DNA of 64,000 nt from Bacteroidales bacterium UBA3810 (GCA_002368645.1 DFEE01000032.1:1020-65019), one strand, 5' to 3'; positions 7,987 to 15,344 are shown, counted from the first letter of the stretch. The notes: a model not told the origin generated them from the letters alone. Numbers and translations: made by a program.

Positions 7987-8367
7987 ATGAGAAAGACCAT
8001 TGAGGTTGTAGCGGCGGTTATTTTTGACGAGCAAGGACGAATATTTGCCACGCAACGAGGCTACGGAGAATGGAAAGACTGGTGGGAGTTTCCGGGAGGC
8101 AAAATGGAAGCCGGCGAGACGCCCGAGCAGGCTTTACGCCGCGAAATACACGAAGAATTAGCCGCGGAGATAGAGGTTGGTGAGTTGCTGAGGACGATTG
8201 ACTATGACTACCCTGATTTCCATTTGACGATGCATTGTTTTATGTGCAGGCTGGAGGGGCGCGTTACGCTTCTTGAGCATGAAGCCGCCAAATGGCTTGC
8301 ACCATCTGAACTCGATTCAGTACGCTGGCTGCCGGCAGATGAGGAGATAATCGAAAAACTGAAATAG
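7987..8367 (+). CDS. Nudix hydrolase, MutT/8-oxo-dGTP diphosphatase type
   Basis: A 126-residue protein, the normal length for MutT-like enzymes. The Nudix box runs from Gly38 (GGKMEAGE) through Glu44 to the REIHEEL core (Glu56 and Glu57 bind Mg2+). The last Gly of the consensus is replaced by Ala. The GEWKDWWEFPGGK segment before it matches enzymes that clean 8-oxo-dGTP or 5-methyl-CTP from the nucleotide pool. An alternative GTG start at 7972 would overlap the Pmp3-like stop; the ATG at 7987 is preferred because it gives the usual short N-terminus. It is the last gene of the GC-rich block. Confidence 0.88.
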   Translation: MRKTIEVVAAVIFDEQGRIFATQRGYGEWKDWWEFPGGKMEAGETPEQALRREIHEELAAEIEVGELLRTIDYDYPDFHLTMHCFMCRLEGRVTLLEHEAAKWLAPSELDSVRWLPADEEIIEKLK

Positions 8368-8498
8368 CAGTTTCTCTTCATTGCCGATTATTAAGATTCG
8401 GACGAGATACCAACATCCGTCTAACTCTGCATAAACAATCTTTTTCGCTTATATTTTCCCCTATACAGGCAATGTATGAATAATACGGAGATTTCTAA
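8368..8498. other. Non-coding start of a 560-bp repeat-rich spacer
   Basis: The spacer 8368-8929 has no convincing gene. A 70-codon frame at 8476-8688 consists mainly of the direct repeats described next and is not credible. A promoter-like pair TTTG (8590-8593) and TATCTTCG (8614-8621) lies after the repeats but deviates from consensus in the second box. Confidence 0.5.
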
Positions 8499-8588
8499 CC
8501 GTAATTTAATGCAGATTTTCACTAAAATACGAATAAATAGCTCTAAAAACCGTTATTTAGTGCAAATTTGCACAAAAATACGGATAAA
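8499..8588. repeat. 39-bp direct repeat, two copies, one containing a 14-bp palindrome
   Basis: Bases 8499-8537 and 8550-8588 match at 33 of 39 positions with a period of 51 bp. The second copy holds the perfect palindrome GTGCAAATTTGCAC (8560-8573), which is degenerate in the first. It may be a protein-binding site. Confidence 0.7.
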
Positions 8589-8688
8589 CATTTGCACAAT
8601 TCAAAAAAAAGTAGTATCTTCGGCACGCCCCTTAAAAGGGAACCCTCCGAAAATATGGTCGCATTATGCTGAGCATACGCGCTCATAA

Positions 8689-8826
8689 AAGTACATTTTT
8701 TTCGCAAAAGGGATGTATCCCTTCTATTTTATATCTGCTGACGGCTTATGTATGCAAGCATCCAAATCCGGCAACTGATATAAAATAATAGAATGAATTC
8801 TATTTTTTGCGAAAAAAAATGTACTT
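8689..8826. repeat. 138-bp foldback element (MITE-like or long hairpin)
   Basis: The outer arms 8689-8709 and 8805-8826 are inverted copies differing only by one extra A/T, with ends AAGTACA and TGTACTT. Inner arms TTCTATTTTATATC (8722-8735) and 8777-8793 pair with a 3-nt bulge. No target-site duplication is evident. The right end touches the promoter of the next gene. Confidence 0.65.
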
Positions 8827-8829
8827 ATA

Positions 8830-8861
8830 TTTGCGTATGTGCAAAATTTGTTGTATCTTTG
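8830..8861 (+). promoter_or_regulatory. Promoter of the first AAA/DUF4143 ATPase gene
   Basis: TTTG (8830-8833) and TATCTTTG (8854-8861) with a 20-bp spacer. Its upstream box abuts the right arm of the foldback element. Confidence 0.8.
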
Positions 8862-8886
8862 CACCCGAAAGCAAAATAACTCATTC

Positions 8887-8922
8887 TATTGAGTAAAAAT
8901 ACTAAGTGTATTGAGTAAAAAT
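8887..8922 (+). promoter_or_regulatory. Duplicated 14-bp operator-like site in the 5' leader
   Basis: TATTGAGTAAAAAT occurs at 8887-8900 and again at 8909-8922, 22 bp apart, about two helical turns. ACTCA at 8879-8883 makes the first copy half of an inverted repeat. The site lies between the transcription start and the ATG at 8930. Confidence 0.5.
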
Positions 8923-8929
8923 TTGAAGT

Positions 8930-10117
8930 ATGATGCAGCGTACTTATTTTGAATCGATTACGAAGCGATTAAATGAGCCAAGAAAGTTCATTCAAATCAT
9001 CGAAGGACCTCGTCAGGTCGGTAAATCAACGCTTATCAAGCAAGTACTAAAGAGCCTTTCGATGGCTTGGGTGCATTTCTCTGCAGATAATGTGCCGGCA
9101 ACTCGTTCAGCTTGGATCAGCGATTGTTGGGCTACGGCGCGCAATAAACTCCAGATGGAGAAACTTCCCGAGTTGCTGCTGGTTATTGATGAGGTACAAA
9201 AATTACTGAACTGGGGTGAAGTCGTCAAGAAAGAGTGGGATGACGATTCCTTCAATGATGTGCCCATCAAAGTAGTGCTGTTAGGTTCGTCCCGCGTACG
9301 TTTGGAAAAAGGACTAAGCGAAAGCCTCAAAGGACGTTTTGAGACCATTAAAATGCCAAACTGGTCTCTTGCAGAAATGCAAGAAGGCTTTGGGATGACC
9401 ATCGACGAATATATCTATTTCGGGGCTTATCCGGGAGCTGCTGATTTGCGTCATGACTTGGATAGATGGCAGGAGTATATCAGTAGTTCCATTGTGGACG
9501 CGACGATAAACAACGACATTTTGATGGACACTCCTATCGCCAAACCGGCGTTGTTACGTCAGACTTTTGAGTTAAGCAGCGCTTATTCCGGACAAGAAGT
9601 GTCGCTGACTAAGATGATTGGACAGTTGCAAGACGCTGGAAACACCACTACACTCGCTCATTATTTAGATCTGCTCAAGCAAAGCGGCATGGTTTGTGGG
9701 CTTACTAAGTATGCCGTTGATAAAGCACGCCGCCGTAACTCTATCCCCAAGTATCAAGTCTATAACAATGCATTGATGAGTCTCTATTGCGAGCATGATT
9801 TTGAAGCGGCAAGGGCTGATCATAAATTATGGGGGCGGTTGTTTGAATCCGCAGTCGGAGCACATATCATGAATTGCGCTTATACCGGGCGGTTTAATGT
9901 TTATTATTGGCGCGATGGAGGAGATGAAGTAGATTTTGTATTAGTAAAAGATACAAAGGTCGTGGCTATAGAAGTGAAAAGTAATCACGAAAAAGACACT
10001 TCCGGTCTGCATACTTTCCAAGAGAAATTCCATCCTCATCGATCTGTTCTGGTGGGCGAAGAAGGCATTCCTATTGAGACTTTCTTGGAATCAGACTTAA
10101 AAGAATTGTTTACGTAA
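8930..10117 (+). CDS. AAA-type ATPase with C-terminal DUF4143 (archaeal-type ATPase family)
   Basis: A 395-residue cytoplasmic protein. The N-terminal AAA_14-like domain has Walker A GPRQVGKST (26-34) and Walker B LLLVIDE (82-88), followed by LLGSSRV, a sensor-like segment. The C-terminal DUF4143 part ends in a PD-(D/E)XK-like pattern, DEVDFVL followed by VAIEVKS, as is typical of the family; nuclease activity has not been shown generally. Role is unknown; proposals include toxin-like or mobile-element-linked functions, and these genes are scattered in Bacteroidetes genomes. The start may be the first or second Met (8930 or 8933). A second ATPase of the same superfamily is encoded convergently next to it. 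Confidence 0.88.
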   Translation: MMQRTYFESITKRLNEPRKFIQIIEGPRQVGKSTLIKQVLKSLSMAWVHFSADNVPATRSAWISDCWATARNKLQMEKLPELLLVIDEVQKLLNWGEVVKKEWDDDSFNDVPIKVVLLGSSRVRLEKGLSESLKGRFETIKMPNWSLAEMQEGFGMTIDEYIYFGAYPGAADLRHDLDRWQEYISSSIVDATINNDILMDTPIAKPALLRQTFELSSAYSGQEVSLTKMIGQLQDAGNTTTLAHYLDLLKQSGMVCGLTKYAVDKARRRNSIPKYQVYNNALMSLYCEHDFEAARADHKLWGRLFESAVGAHIMNCAYTGRFNVYYWRDGGDEVDFVLVKDTKVVAIEVKSNHEKDTSGLHTFQEKFHPHRSVLVGEEGIPIETFLESDLKELFT

Positions 10118-10168
10118 TTCAATGATTTGTAGCACTTTTGTTGTGAAATAAGGCTTACAATCCTAAAA

Positions 10169-10203
10169 CACACGGGCGACTCATTCTTTGAGCCGCCCGT
10201 GTG
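10169..10203. terminator. Strong hairpin between convergent ATPase genes, copy 1 of a duplicated element
   Basis: CACACGGGCG (10169-10178) pairs perfectly with CGCCCGTGTG (10194-10203), continued by CTCA/TGAG. It serves either strand. The same hairpin with the same downstream AATAAATCTCAAAT recurs at 11677. The rest of the 10118-10328 spacer shows no gene. Confidence 0.75.
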
Positions 10204-10328
10204 AATAAATCTCAAATTAGAAAGTTCGCTTGCGTAAAACGTGTCCCTCAGGGCTAAGAATAATCGTTCGAACTATGCGAGATAAGAAATCCTCAAATTT
10301 CCAATGTAAAACTTTTGGCCGTTACGGT

Positions 10329-11540
10329 TTATAACTGATTCATGCTCAGGAAATGACGCAAATGGATGTGTTTGATTCCTTCCACATCAGAGATAGAATT
10401 GAGCGGATTCATTGAAATGGCCATCTTCGGATAGTTGTTTTTGATAGCTTGCAGATTTCCAAACTCTCTCTTCTCGGTCTCTTCGTCAGCTATTAAATAG
10501 GCTACTTGTATATATATGGTCTCTTCTCCTTTTTCTGCCACAAAATCAATCTCCGCATTCCGTAACTGCCCGACATGCACGGTATAACCCAACCTCAGAA
10601 GATGCAGATACACGGCATTCTCAATCCGCTTCTCAATATCATTCGTTTGACGCGTACGGACAAGTTTGTTGCGTATTCCAAGATCCTCGAAATAGTACTT
10701 GTCATTGCTCTCTAACAGTTGTTTGCCATGAATGTCATACCGCTGAACCCGATAGGTGAGATATGCATTGCAAAGGTATTTGAGATAATTCTGAATAATG
10801 ACCGAAGAAAGATTCTCTCCCTGCGAACGAAGGTATTTCATGATCGAGTTTGGAGAAACCAACTTGCCGATAGTATCGCTCACAAAACGGCTGAGATTGA
10901 TAAACGAGGTGACATTCCGTATTTGTTCGCGCTGCACAATATCCTTCAACACTATGGTGTCATAAACGCTTTGGATATAGTTCTTTATCTGCTCCGTATG
11001 TTCTAGACCAATAAGTCGCAAATACGGCAGACCGCCCCACAGGAGGTATTTCTCCAAGGCTGCATCGCTGTCCTGCAACTGATGAAAATAGAGGAACTCG
11101 GTATAACTGAGCGCGTGAATAGGTATCTCAATATACCGTGCAGCCAGCAGTGTGGACAATTCGCTACTGAGCATCTTCGCATTGCTGCCGGTTATTACCA
11201 CATCCGTTTCTGGCTGTTTGATCCAACTCCGCAACGAACGCTCGAACCCTAAAATATCTTGTATCTCGTCTATGAGGATATAGTTGTGTTTACCTTGCGC
11301 AATATGAGCGGATAGGTACGCATTCAACTCCTCATGCGTGGTGATTGTATCAAACGCAGCGTCTTCCTTGTCAATATAGATGATATTGGCATTAGGATCT
11401 GTCTGCTTCTCTTGCGCCAGCAAACGCAGGCACATACTTTTTCCCACACGGCGTTGCCCCGTGAGAACGATGATAATTTGTTTGCCGAGCCATTGAGTGA
11501 TTGCTTGCGTGTAGTACTCTCTGTGTAATAGTTCTTCCAT
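10329..11540 (-). CDS. AAA_14/DUF4143 ATPase
   Basis: A 403-residue ATPase on the minus strand. Walker A is GQRRVGKS (28-35), Walker B is YILIDEI (86-92) and VVITGSNAKML is the sensor-type segment that follows it in this family. The middle FLYFHQ...YLLWGGLP signature is typical of AAA_14 with DUF4143. Near the C-terminus AEIDFVAEKG followed by IYIQVAY is the PD-(D/E)XK-like core, with Gln in place of the usual Glu, so nuclease activity is doubtful. It has its own promoter with two AAGTATATTTA sites upstream. It is only distantly related to the convergent ATPase at 8930. Confidence 0.88.
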   Translation of the reverse strand: MEELLHREYYTQAITQWLGKQIIIVLTGQRRVGKSMCLRLLAQEKQTDPNANIIYIDKEDAAFDTITTHEELNAYLSAHIAQGKHNYILIDEIQDILGFERSLRSWIKQPETDVVITGSNAKMLSSELSTLLAARYIEIPIHALSYTEFLYFHQLQDSDAALEKYLLWGGLPYLRLIGLEHTEQIKNYIQSVYDTIVLKDIVQREQIRNVTSFINLSRFVSDTIGKLVSPNSIMKYLRSQGENLSSVIIQNYLKYLCNAYLTYRVQRYDIHGKQLLESNDKYYFEDLGIRNKLVRTRQTNDIEKRIENAVYLHLLRLGYTVHVGQLRNAEIDFVAEKGEETIYIQVAYLIADEETEKREFGNLQAIKNNYPKMAISMNPLNSISDVEGIKHIHLRHFLSMNQL

Positions 11541-11563
11541 AGTACTTTTTTTTAAAATCGCTG

Positions 11564-11595
11564 CAAAGATATAAATTTAATTTAATATATGCAAA
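11564..11595 (-). promoter_or_regulatory. Promoter of the second ATPase gene
   Basis: On the minus strand TTTG (11595-11592) and TATCTTTG (11571-11564), 20-bp spacer. Direct repeats AAGTATATTTA (plus strand 11614-11624 and 11654-11664, 40 bp apart) lie just upstream and may be activator or repressor sites. Confidence 0.75.
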
Positions 11596-11676
11596 TTATT
11601 TTGCAAAAATCTAAAGTATATTTAATATTTTATGTGTTTTTGTCGAAAATATTAAGTATATTTACCATTAATACAA

Positions 11677-11707
11677 CACACGGGCGACTCATCGAGCCGC
11701 CCGTGTG
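11677..11707. terminator. Duplicated strong hairpin, copy 2
   Basis: CACACGGGCG (11677-11686) with CGCCCGTGTG (11698-11707) and a short CTCATCGAG top. It lies just past the relic at 11755 on the minus strand and probably terminated that former gene. The flanking AATAAATCTCAAAT matches copy 1. Confidence 0.7.
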
Positions 11708-11754
11708 AATAAATCTCAAATGTGAAATCTCAAATCTAAAATGTAAAACAGAGT

Positions 11755-11820
11755 TTACCTTACCTCTTGTCCTTGGAGAGTATATACCATCAGCGCAGCG
11801 TCAGCGCAAGGTTTGCTGAT
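11755..11820 (-). pseudogene. Relic of a secreted-protein C-terminal tail
   Basis: On the minus strand the frame ends MVYTLQGQEVR and stop, almost the same as the end of the 836-residue BspA-like protein in this window (VYTLQGQEVRE). Upstream the frame is closed by a stop within 22 codons, so only the last tail is left of a lost gene. It is followed by a terminator hairpin, as a real gene end would be. Confidence 0.6.
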
Positions 11821-11948
11821 TTATGGTCATTTGAAACGGGATGGATTCGAGATGATAGCGGTAATGGTTAATGATGACTAAGAATATATAAGAACAACTA
11901 ACGCTCAATTTTTGAACATAGCGTTCGAAAAAAAATGCTCTGCTCTAT

Positions 11949-11991
11949 TTGCACTACTGCACTTTGGAGGGGGAAAGTGCAGAAAGTGCAA
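11949..11991. other. Near-perfect 16-bp hairpin with a G-rich/C-rich loop
   Basis: TTGCACT and CTGCACTTT on the left pair with AAAGTGCAG and AGTGCAA on the right, with a one/two-base internal loop. The apical loop is GGAGGGGG on the plus strand and CCCCCTCC on the minus strand. It may be a structured RNA or the 3' end of the minus-strand transcript from the 41-residue gene; nothing else is seen between 11821 and 12002. Confidence 0.5.
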
Positions 11992-12002
11992 CACAAAAAA
12001 AA

Positions 12003-12028
12003 TCCCACATATGCAAATATATGCGGGA
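12003..12028. terminator. Bidirectional terminator after the 41-residue gene
   Basis: TCCC-CATAT pairs with ATATG-GGGA around a GCAAAT loop. T-runs follow on both strands (plus 12030-12035, minus through the A-run 11995-12002). Confidence 0.75.
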
Positions 12029-12063
12029 CTTTTTTGGTGAATTATACACAATTTTGTGTAATA

Positions 12064-12189
12064 TTACCACTGTACTGGGTTGACGGTAGAACCTTTATCC
12101 ATGGTCATATTGGCACTTCCGGGGTTCATCAATGCCGAACTTTCGATATGTGCTACTTGCACTTCGGGTTGATTATACGTACGTTTCAT
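12064..12189 (-). CDS. 41-residue peptide of the MKKTY...-type small secreted/unknown proteins
   Basis: The minus-strand frame from ATG 12189 to TAA 12064 encodes a peptide starting MKRTYNQPEVQVAHIESSAL. Short proteins that begin MK(K/R)xYxxPxVxVxxIE are common in Bacteroidales and are often annotated as hypothetical. The gene starts 33 bp after the end of the 917-residue surface protein gene and is followed by a good terminator, so it is the last gene of that transcript. There is no classical signal peptide. The sharp match to the family start and the terminator make it a likely real gene despite its size. Confidence 0.65.
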   Translation of the reverse strand: MKRTYNQPEVQVAHIESSALMNPGSANMTMDKGSTVNPVQW

Positions 12190-12222
12190 AAAATCTCAAA
12201 TTTTAAATTTCAAATATCAAAT

Positions 12223-14976
12223 TTATTTGATCACCTGGCCCTGTGCGTTGTACTTCACACCGTTCTTGATGATGAACAATTGACCATTCTCGATGACCTT
12301 CTGAGAGCTGATAGCTGAAGGCTGAACGCTCTCCATGCCTGTTGCGGTCTGTTCCTCGCTGAAGACGAAGCGCAGACGACGCGGTGCGTTATTAGCACCA
12401 CCGGGCAGGTTATCGAGGTCGATATATGCCTTGTGTGCCGAGAGTGTATACGGAGCTGACAACGGATAGAAACCAACGAATCCGTCTGCGCCACTCAATA
12501 CGTAGCAATGCTCAGAAGGAACTTCCATATTCACATCGGTACCGCGCAAAGCGTTGTTCTCTACGGAAACCGGACTTGCTGCACTCGGGGTGAGGGTGAA
12601 GTCGGCCTGCGATGCTCTGAGAACCACAGCCGTTGCTGCAGGCAGGATATCGCCTGCACCCGCCACTTTCTTGAGCAGCATCTTGTCACCGCTTACGGTA
12701 GCTGTATATGCCTCTACATTAGCCGGCAGTTGCAGCTGACGCGAACCGTCATAGAACGTGCTGTAGTAAACACCATCGTTCACCGGATCCGGTTTGGCTG
12801 TGATATCGACATTCAATGAAGCATATGCATCTTCGGCATCAGTCAGCTTCTGAAGCGTACTTGCATCTATGAGATTTTTCTGAGCCTGCGTCAAGTTGTT
12901 ATAAGCCTCACGTGCATCCAGTATTTCTTGGTGGCATGCGTCTGTATAAACAACCGGGTCGTCAATAGCGTTGATCAGATCGATAACTGCATCCGCAGCC
13001 GCGTGATCAGCCACTAATGCCGCATAAGCAGCCTCGGCATCGGTCAGTTTCTGAAGCGTGGTTGCATCTACGAGTGCTTTCTGTTCTGCGGTCAGCGCTT
13101 CATACGCCGTGCGTGCGGCCGTGATCTCGTCATGACAAGCGGTGGTATAAACAACCGGGTCGTCGATAGCGTTAATCAGATTGACTACTGCGAGTGCGGC
13201 TTCGGCATCGGTCAATTCGCTACAGTTGGTTACATAACCCTTTTGTGTATCGGTCAGCGCGTTGTAAGCCGCACGTGCATCTTCGATAGCCGTTTGGCTG
13301 GTAGCAGTAATCGGCGAACCGATAGCATTAATCTTATCGATCACTGCATCCGCAGCCGCGTGATCAGTCACTAAGGTATTATATGCGGCTTCCGCATCGG
13401 TCAGTGTAGCGTAGTTACCCACCAAAGCTTGCTGGTCGTCGGTCAGCGCGTTGTAAGCTGTACGAACGTCAGCAATAGTAGAACCGCTACTTAAAGTTAC
13501 CTCTCCGATGGCAGCAATCTGATTGACTACTGCGAGTGCAGCCTCGGCATCGGTCAGGGTGCTTAAGTTACCTACCAATGCTTTCTGGTCATCGGTCAAG
13601 TGGTCGTAAGCGTTATGAGCGGCATCGATAGCCGTTTGGCTTGCTGCGGTAATCGGCGAACCGATAGCATTAATCTGATTGACTACTGCGAGTGCTGCTT
13701 CGGCATCGGTCAGGGTGGTGTAGTTGGTAACCAGTGCTTTCTGTTCTGCGGTTAGCGCATTATATGCCGTACGAGCGGAAGAGATAGCCGTTTGGCTCGC
13801 TGCTGTAATCGGCGAACCGATAGCGTTAATCTGAGCAATAACGGCATCCGCTTTCTGCTGATCACTCTGGGCGATGGTCACTTGGAAGTTGGAACCGCTG
13901 TTACCGTTATAATTGGTGTTACCTACTACTTGATAATACACGGTATAGGTGCCCACGTCCGTTCCGGTAGGAATAGATGTGCCCCACGAACCGTTGCCTA
14001 CCTTATATTGCATCGTACCACCGGTAGTTGAACCGGCGTTGACCAATGCTTGTGCCGAACCGGTGTATTTCAATCCTGATTTAGCCGTCGGAGCAGTTAC
14101 CGACGGATTGGCTTTGGCGATTGTAACTTGTACACTTCCTGTTCCACTATCTGAAGCACCACCGGTTCCTTTTGCATAGTATTGAACGGTATAAGTGCCG
14201 GCATTGGTAGCTGTAGGAATAGATGTGCTCCAAGAACCGCTGCCTACCTTATAATACATCGTACCATTCGAAGCTACACCGGCGTTGACCAATGCTTTCG
14301 CGGAACCGTCATAAGTAAGACCGGTCTTAGCTGTAGGAGCAGTCGTCACCGAAGCTTGATTGACTTGCCAGTTAGCGGTGTAACTCTTGTTGCCGGTCGA
14401 ACCTTTGGCAATCGAAACGCTGGTTTGTTTCGTATTACCATTACTTCCAGTCCAACCGGTAAACGTGTAACCGCTACGCGTCGGGTTCTTGAGCGTAAAA
14501 GTAGCGGTCTCGATGTTATAACTCGTCGGGTTACCACTTACCGTACCGCTGTTGAGCGTATAAGAGATCGTGTAGTTTACAGGCGCATAGTTAACCTGTA
14601 TCTGGTCGGCAATGTAGTTACCATAGGATGACAAGGTAGTGCTAGTGCTGTTGACATTGCTGACGGTAACGGTGGTACCCGCAGTAGGGTTGGTGTTACT
14701 TAGGGTTCCCGGAGAAGCATTGATATCGTAACTATTATCATAAGCAGAATAAACTCTAAATTCAACTGAGGTAATAGTATATCCCGCCGATACGGAAATC
14801 TCTACAGGCATACTCATTAAAACTTTATTAGCACTAACTTGCCAGCACTTCACAGTAACCGGAATGTCTGTATTATCGCCTTTCACAAAACTGGTGAACG
14901 TCTTGGTGCCTGCCCACATACCCTGCGCTATCGCTAATAGCGCTGTTAGTAAGAAAAATAGTTTAACTTTTCTCAT
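12223..14976 (-). CDS. Secreted repeat-rich surface protein (917 aa)
   Basis: After a signal peptide cleaved near QGMWAG, the protein has an Ig-like N-terminal region, then an InlB B-repeat (Listeria-Bacteroides) near residues 155-205 recognisable by GYTFTGW and YTANW. Two related modules of about 80 residues with SGLKYTGSAQALVNAG follow. Six helical repeats of 52-67 residues come next, each with a TAYNALT-x-x-QKALV core and ending LTDAEAA (about 370-745). A beta domain and the tail ENGQLFIIKNGVKYNAQGQV complete it. It probably sits on the cell surface, as a stalked adhesin-like protein; the tail may be a sorting signal. A 280-nt structured leader precedes it. Confidence 0.82.
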   Translation of the reverse strand: MRKVKLFFLLTALLAIAQGMWAGTKTFTSFVKGDNTDIPVTVKCWQVSANKVLMSMPVEISVSAGYTITSVEFRVYSAYDNSYDINASPGTLSNTNPTAGTTVTVSNVNSTSTTLSSYGNYIADQIQVNYAPVNYTISYTLNSGTVSGNPTSYNIETATFTLKNPTRSGYTFTGWTGSNGNTKQTSVSIAKGSTGNKSYTANWQVNQASVTTAPTAKTGLTYDGSAKALVNAGVASNGTMYYKVGSGSWSTSIPTATNAGTYTVQYYAKGTGGASDSGTGSVQVTIAKANPSVTAPTAKSGLKYTGSAQALVNAGSTTGGTMQYKVGNGSWGTSIPTGTDVGTYTVYYQVVGNTNYNGNSGSNFQVTIAQSDQQKADAVIAQINAIGSPITAASQTAISSARTAYNALTAEQKALVTNYTTLTDAEAALAVVNQINAIGSPITAASQTAIDAAHNAYDHLTDDQKALVGNLSTLTDAEAALAVVNQIAAIGEVTLSSGSTIADVRTAYNALTDDQQALVGNYATLTDAEAAYNTLVTDHAAADAVIDKINAIGSPITATSQTAIEDARAAYNALTDTQKGYVTNCSELTDAEAALAVVNLINAIDDPVVYTTACHDEITAARTAYEALTAEQKALVDATTLQKLTDAEAAYAALVADHAAADAVIDLINAIDDPVVYTDACHQEILDAREAYNNLTQAQKNLIDASTLQKLTDAEDAYASLNVDITAKPDPVNDGVYYSTFYDGSRQLQLPANVEAYTATVSGDKMLLKKVAGAGDILPAATAVVLRASQADFTLTPSAASPVSVENNALRGTDVNMEVPSEHCYVLSGADGFVGFYPLSAPYTLSAHKAYIDLDNLPGGANNAPRRLRFVFSEEQTATGMESVQPSAISSQKVIENGQLFIIKNGVKYNAQGQVIK

Positions 14977-15022
14977 AATTGAAATTGTTTTTAGTTAATA
15001 TTTAATTAGCTATATATACACG

Positions 15023-15191
15023 AAAAAAGCGTGCGTTTTGCGTTCGCTTCAATTTGATGATTTGAGGTCCTAGACTTACCTTAACTATTCAAATTTACGC
15101 ACGGAAAACTCACGCTGACACGTGAGCGTGCATAAACCGTGCTTGAATAGTTAATGATTTTGTAAACTTGTCTAGGGTTTCAAATCATCAA
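15023..15191 (-). promoter_or_regulatory. Structured 5' leader: long nested hairpin followed by a terminator-like hairpin (possible attenuator)
   Basis: Read on the minus strand ahead of the 917-residue gene. Outer arms 15170-15191 and 15054-15075 (22 nt, about 19 matches), a 12-bp perfect stem TTAACTATTCAA (15081-15092) with 15143-15154, GCACGG (15099-15104) with CCGTGC (15137-15142), and an apical CTCACG/CGTGAG. Next comes a stem 15048-15041 with 15035-15028 and a run of six T (15028-15023), 47 nt before the ATG. The order sensor-like fold, terminator, gene fits transcription attenuation; a foldback insertion is the alternative. Confidence 0.5.
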
Positions 15192-15262
15192 GTCGGGCTT
15201 ATTACGCTTAAGTATGTATGTGGCGCACGCTTGCGCCAACGATGCAAAAATCCTTTGCGCTG

Positions 15263-15294
15263 CAAAGGTACACAAAAAAAATGACATATGCAAG
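15263..15294 (-). promoter_or_regulatory. Promoter of the 917-residue surface protein operon
   Basis: Minus strand CTTG (15294-15291) and TACCTTTG (15270-15263), 20-bp spacer, with the extended TTGCATATGTCA element. ATGACATAT/ATATGTCAT (15281-15306) makes the upstream box an inverted repeat. The transcription start falls near 15256, giving a 280-nt leader. A GGCGCA/TGCGCC hairpin (15222-15237) is the first structure in it. Confidence 0.75.
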
Positions 15295-15344
15295 AAAATA
15301 TGTCATTTTTGTATATTTTTAGTGTTTTTCGGCTTATAACGCTA

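Noticed and set aside
8476..8688. 70-codon open frame
   Set aside because: It consists of the 39-bp direct repeat and AT-rich spacer, with no recognisable protein pattern.
10212..10322. Minus-strand frame of about 36 codons after the second ATPase, ending in HVLRKRTF
   Set aside because: It could be a gene fragment, but it is short and I could not match it to a family.
11935..12318. 127-codon plus-strand frame
   Set aside because: It runs antisense through the 41-residue gene, its terminator and the end of the 917-residue gene; composition is non-coding.
15054..15191. Integron attC site
   Set aside because: The nested inverted repeat has the right length, but the GTTRRRY/RYYYAAC core sites and any integrase are absent.
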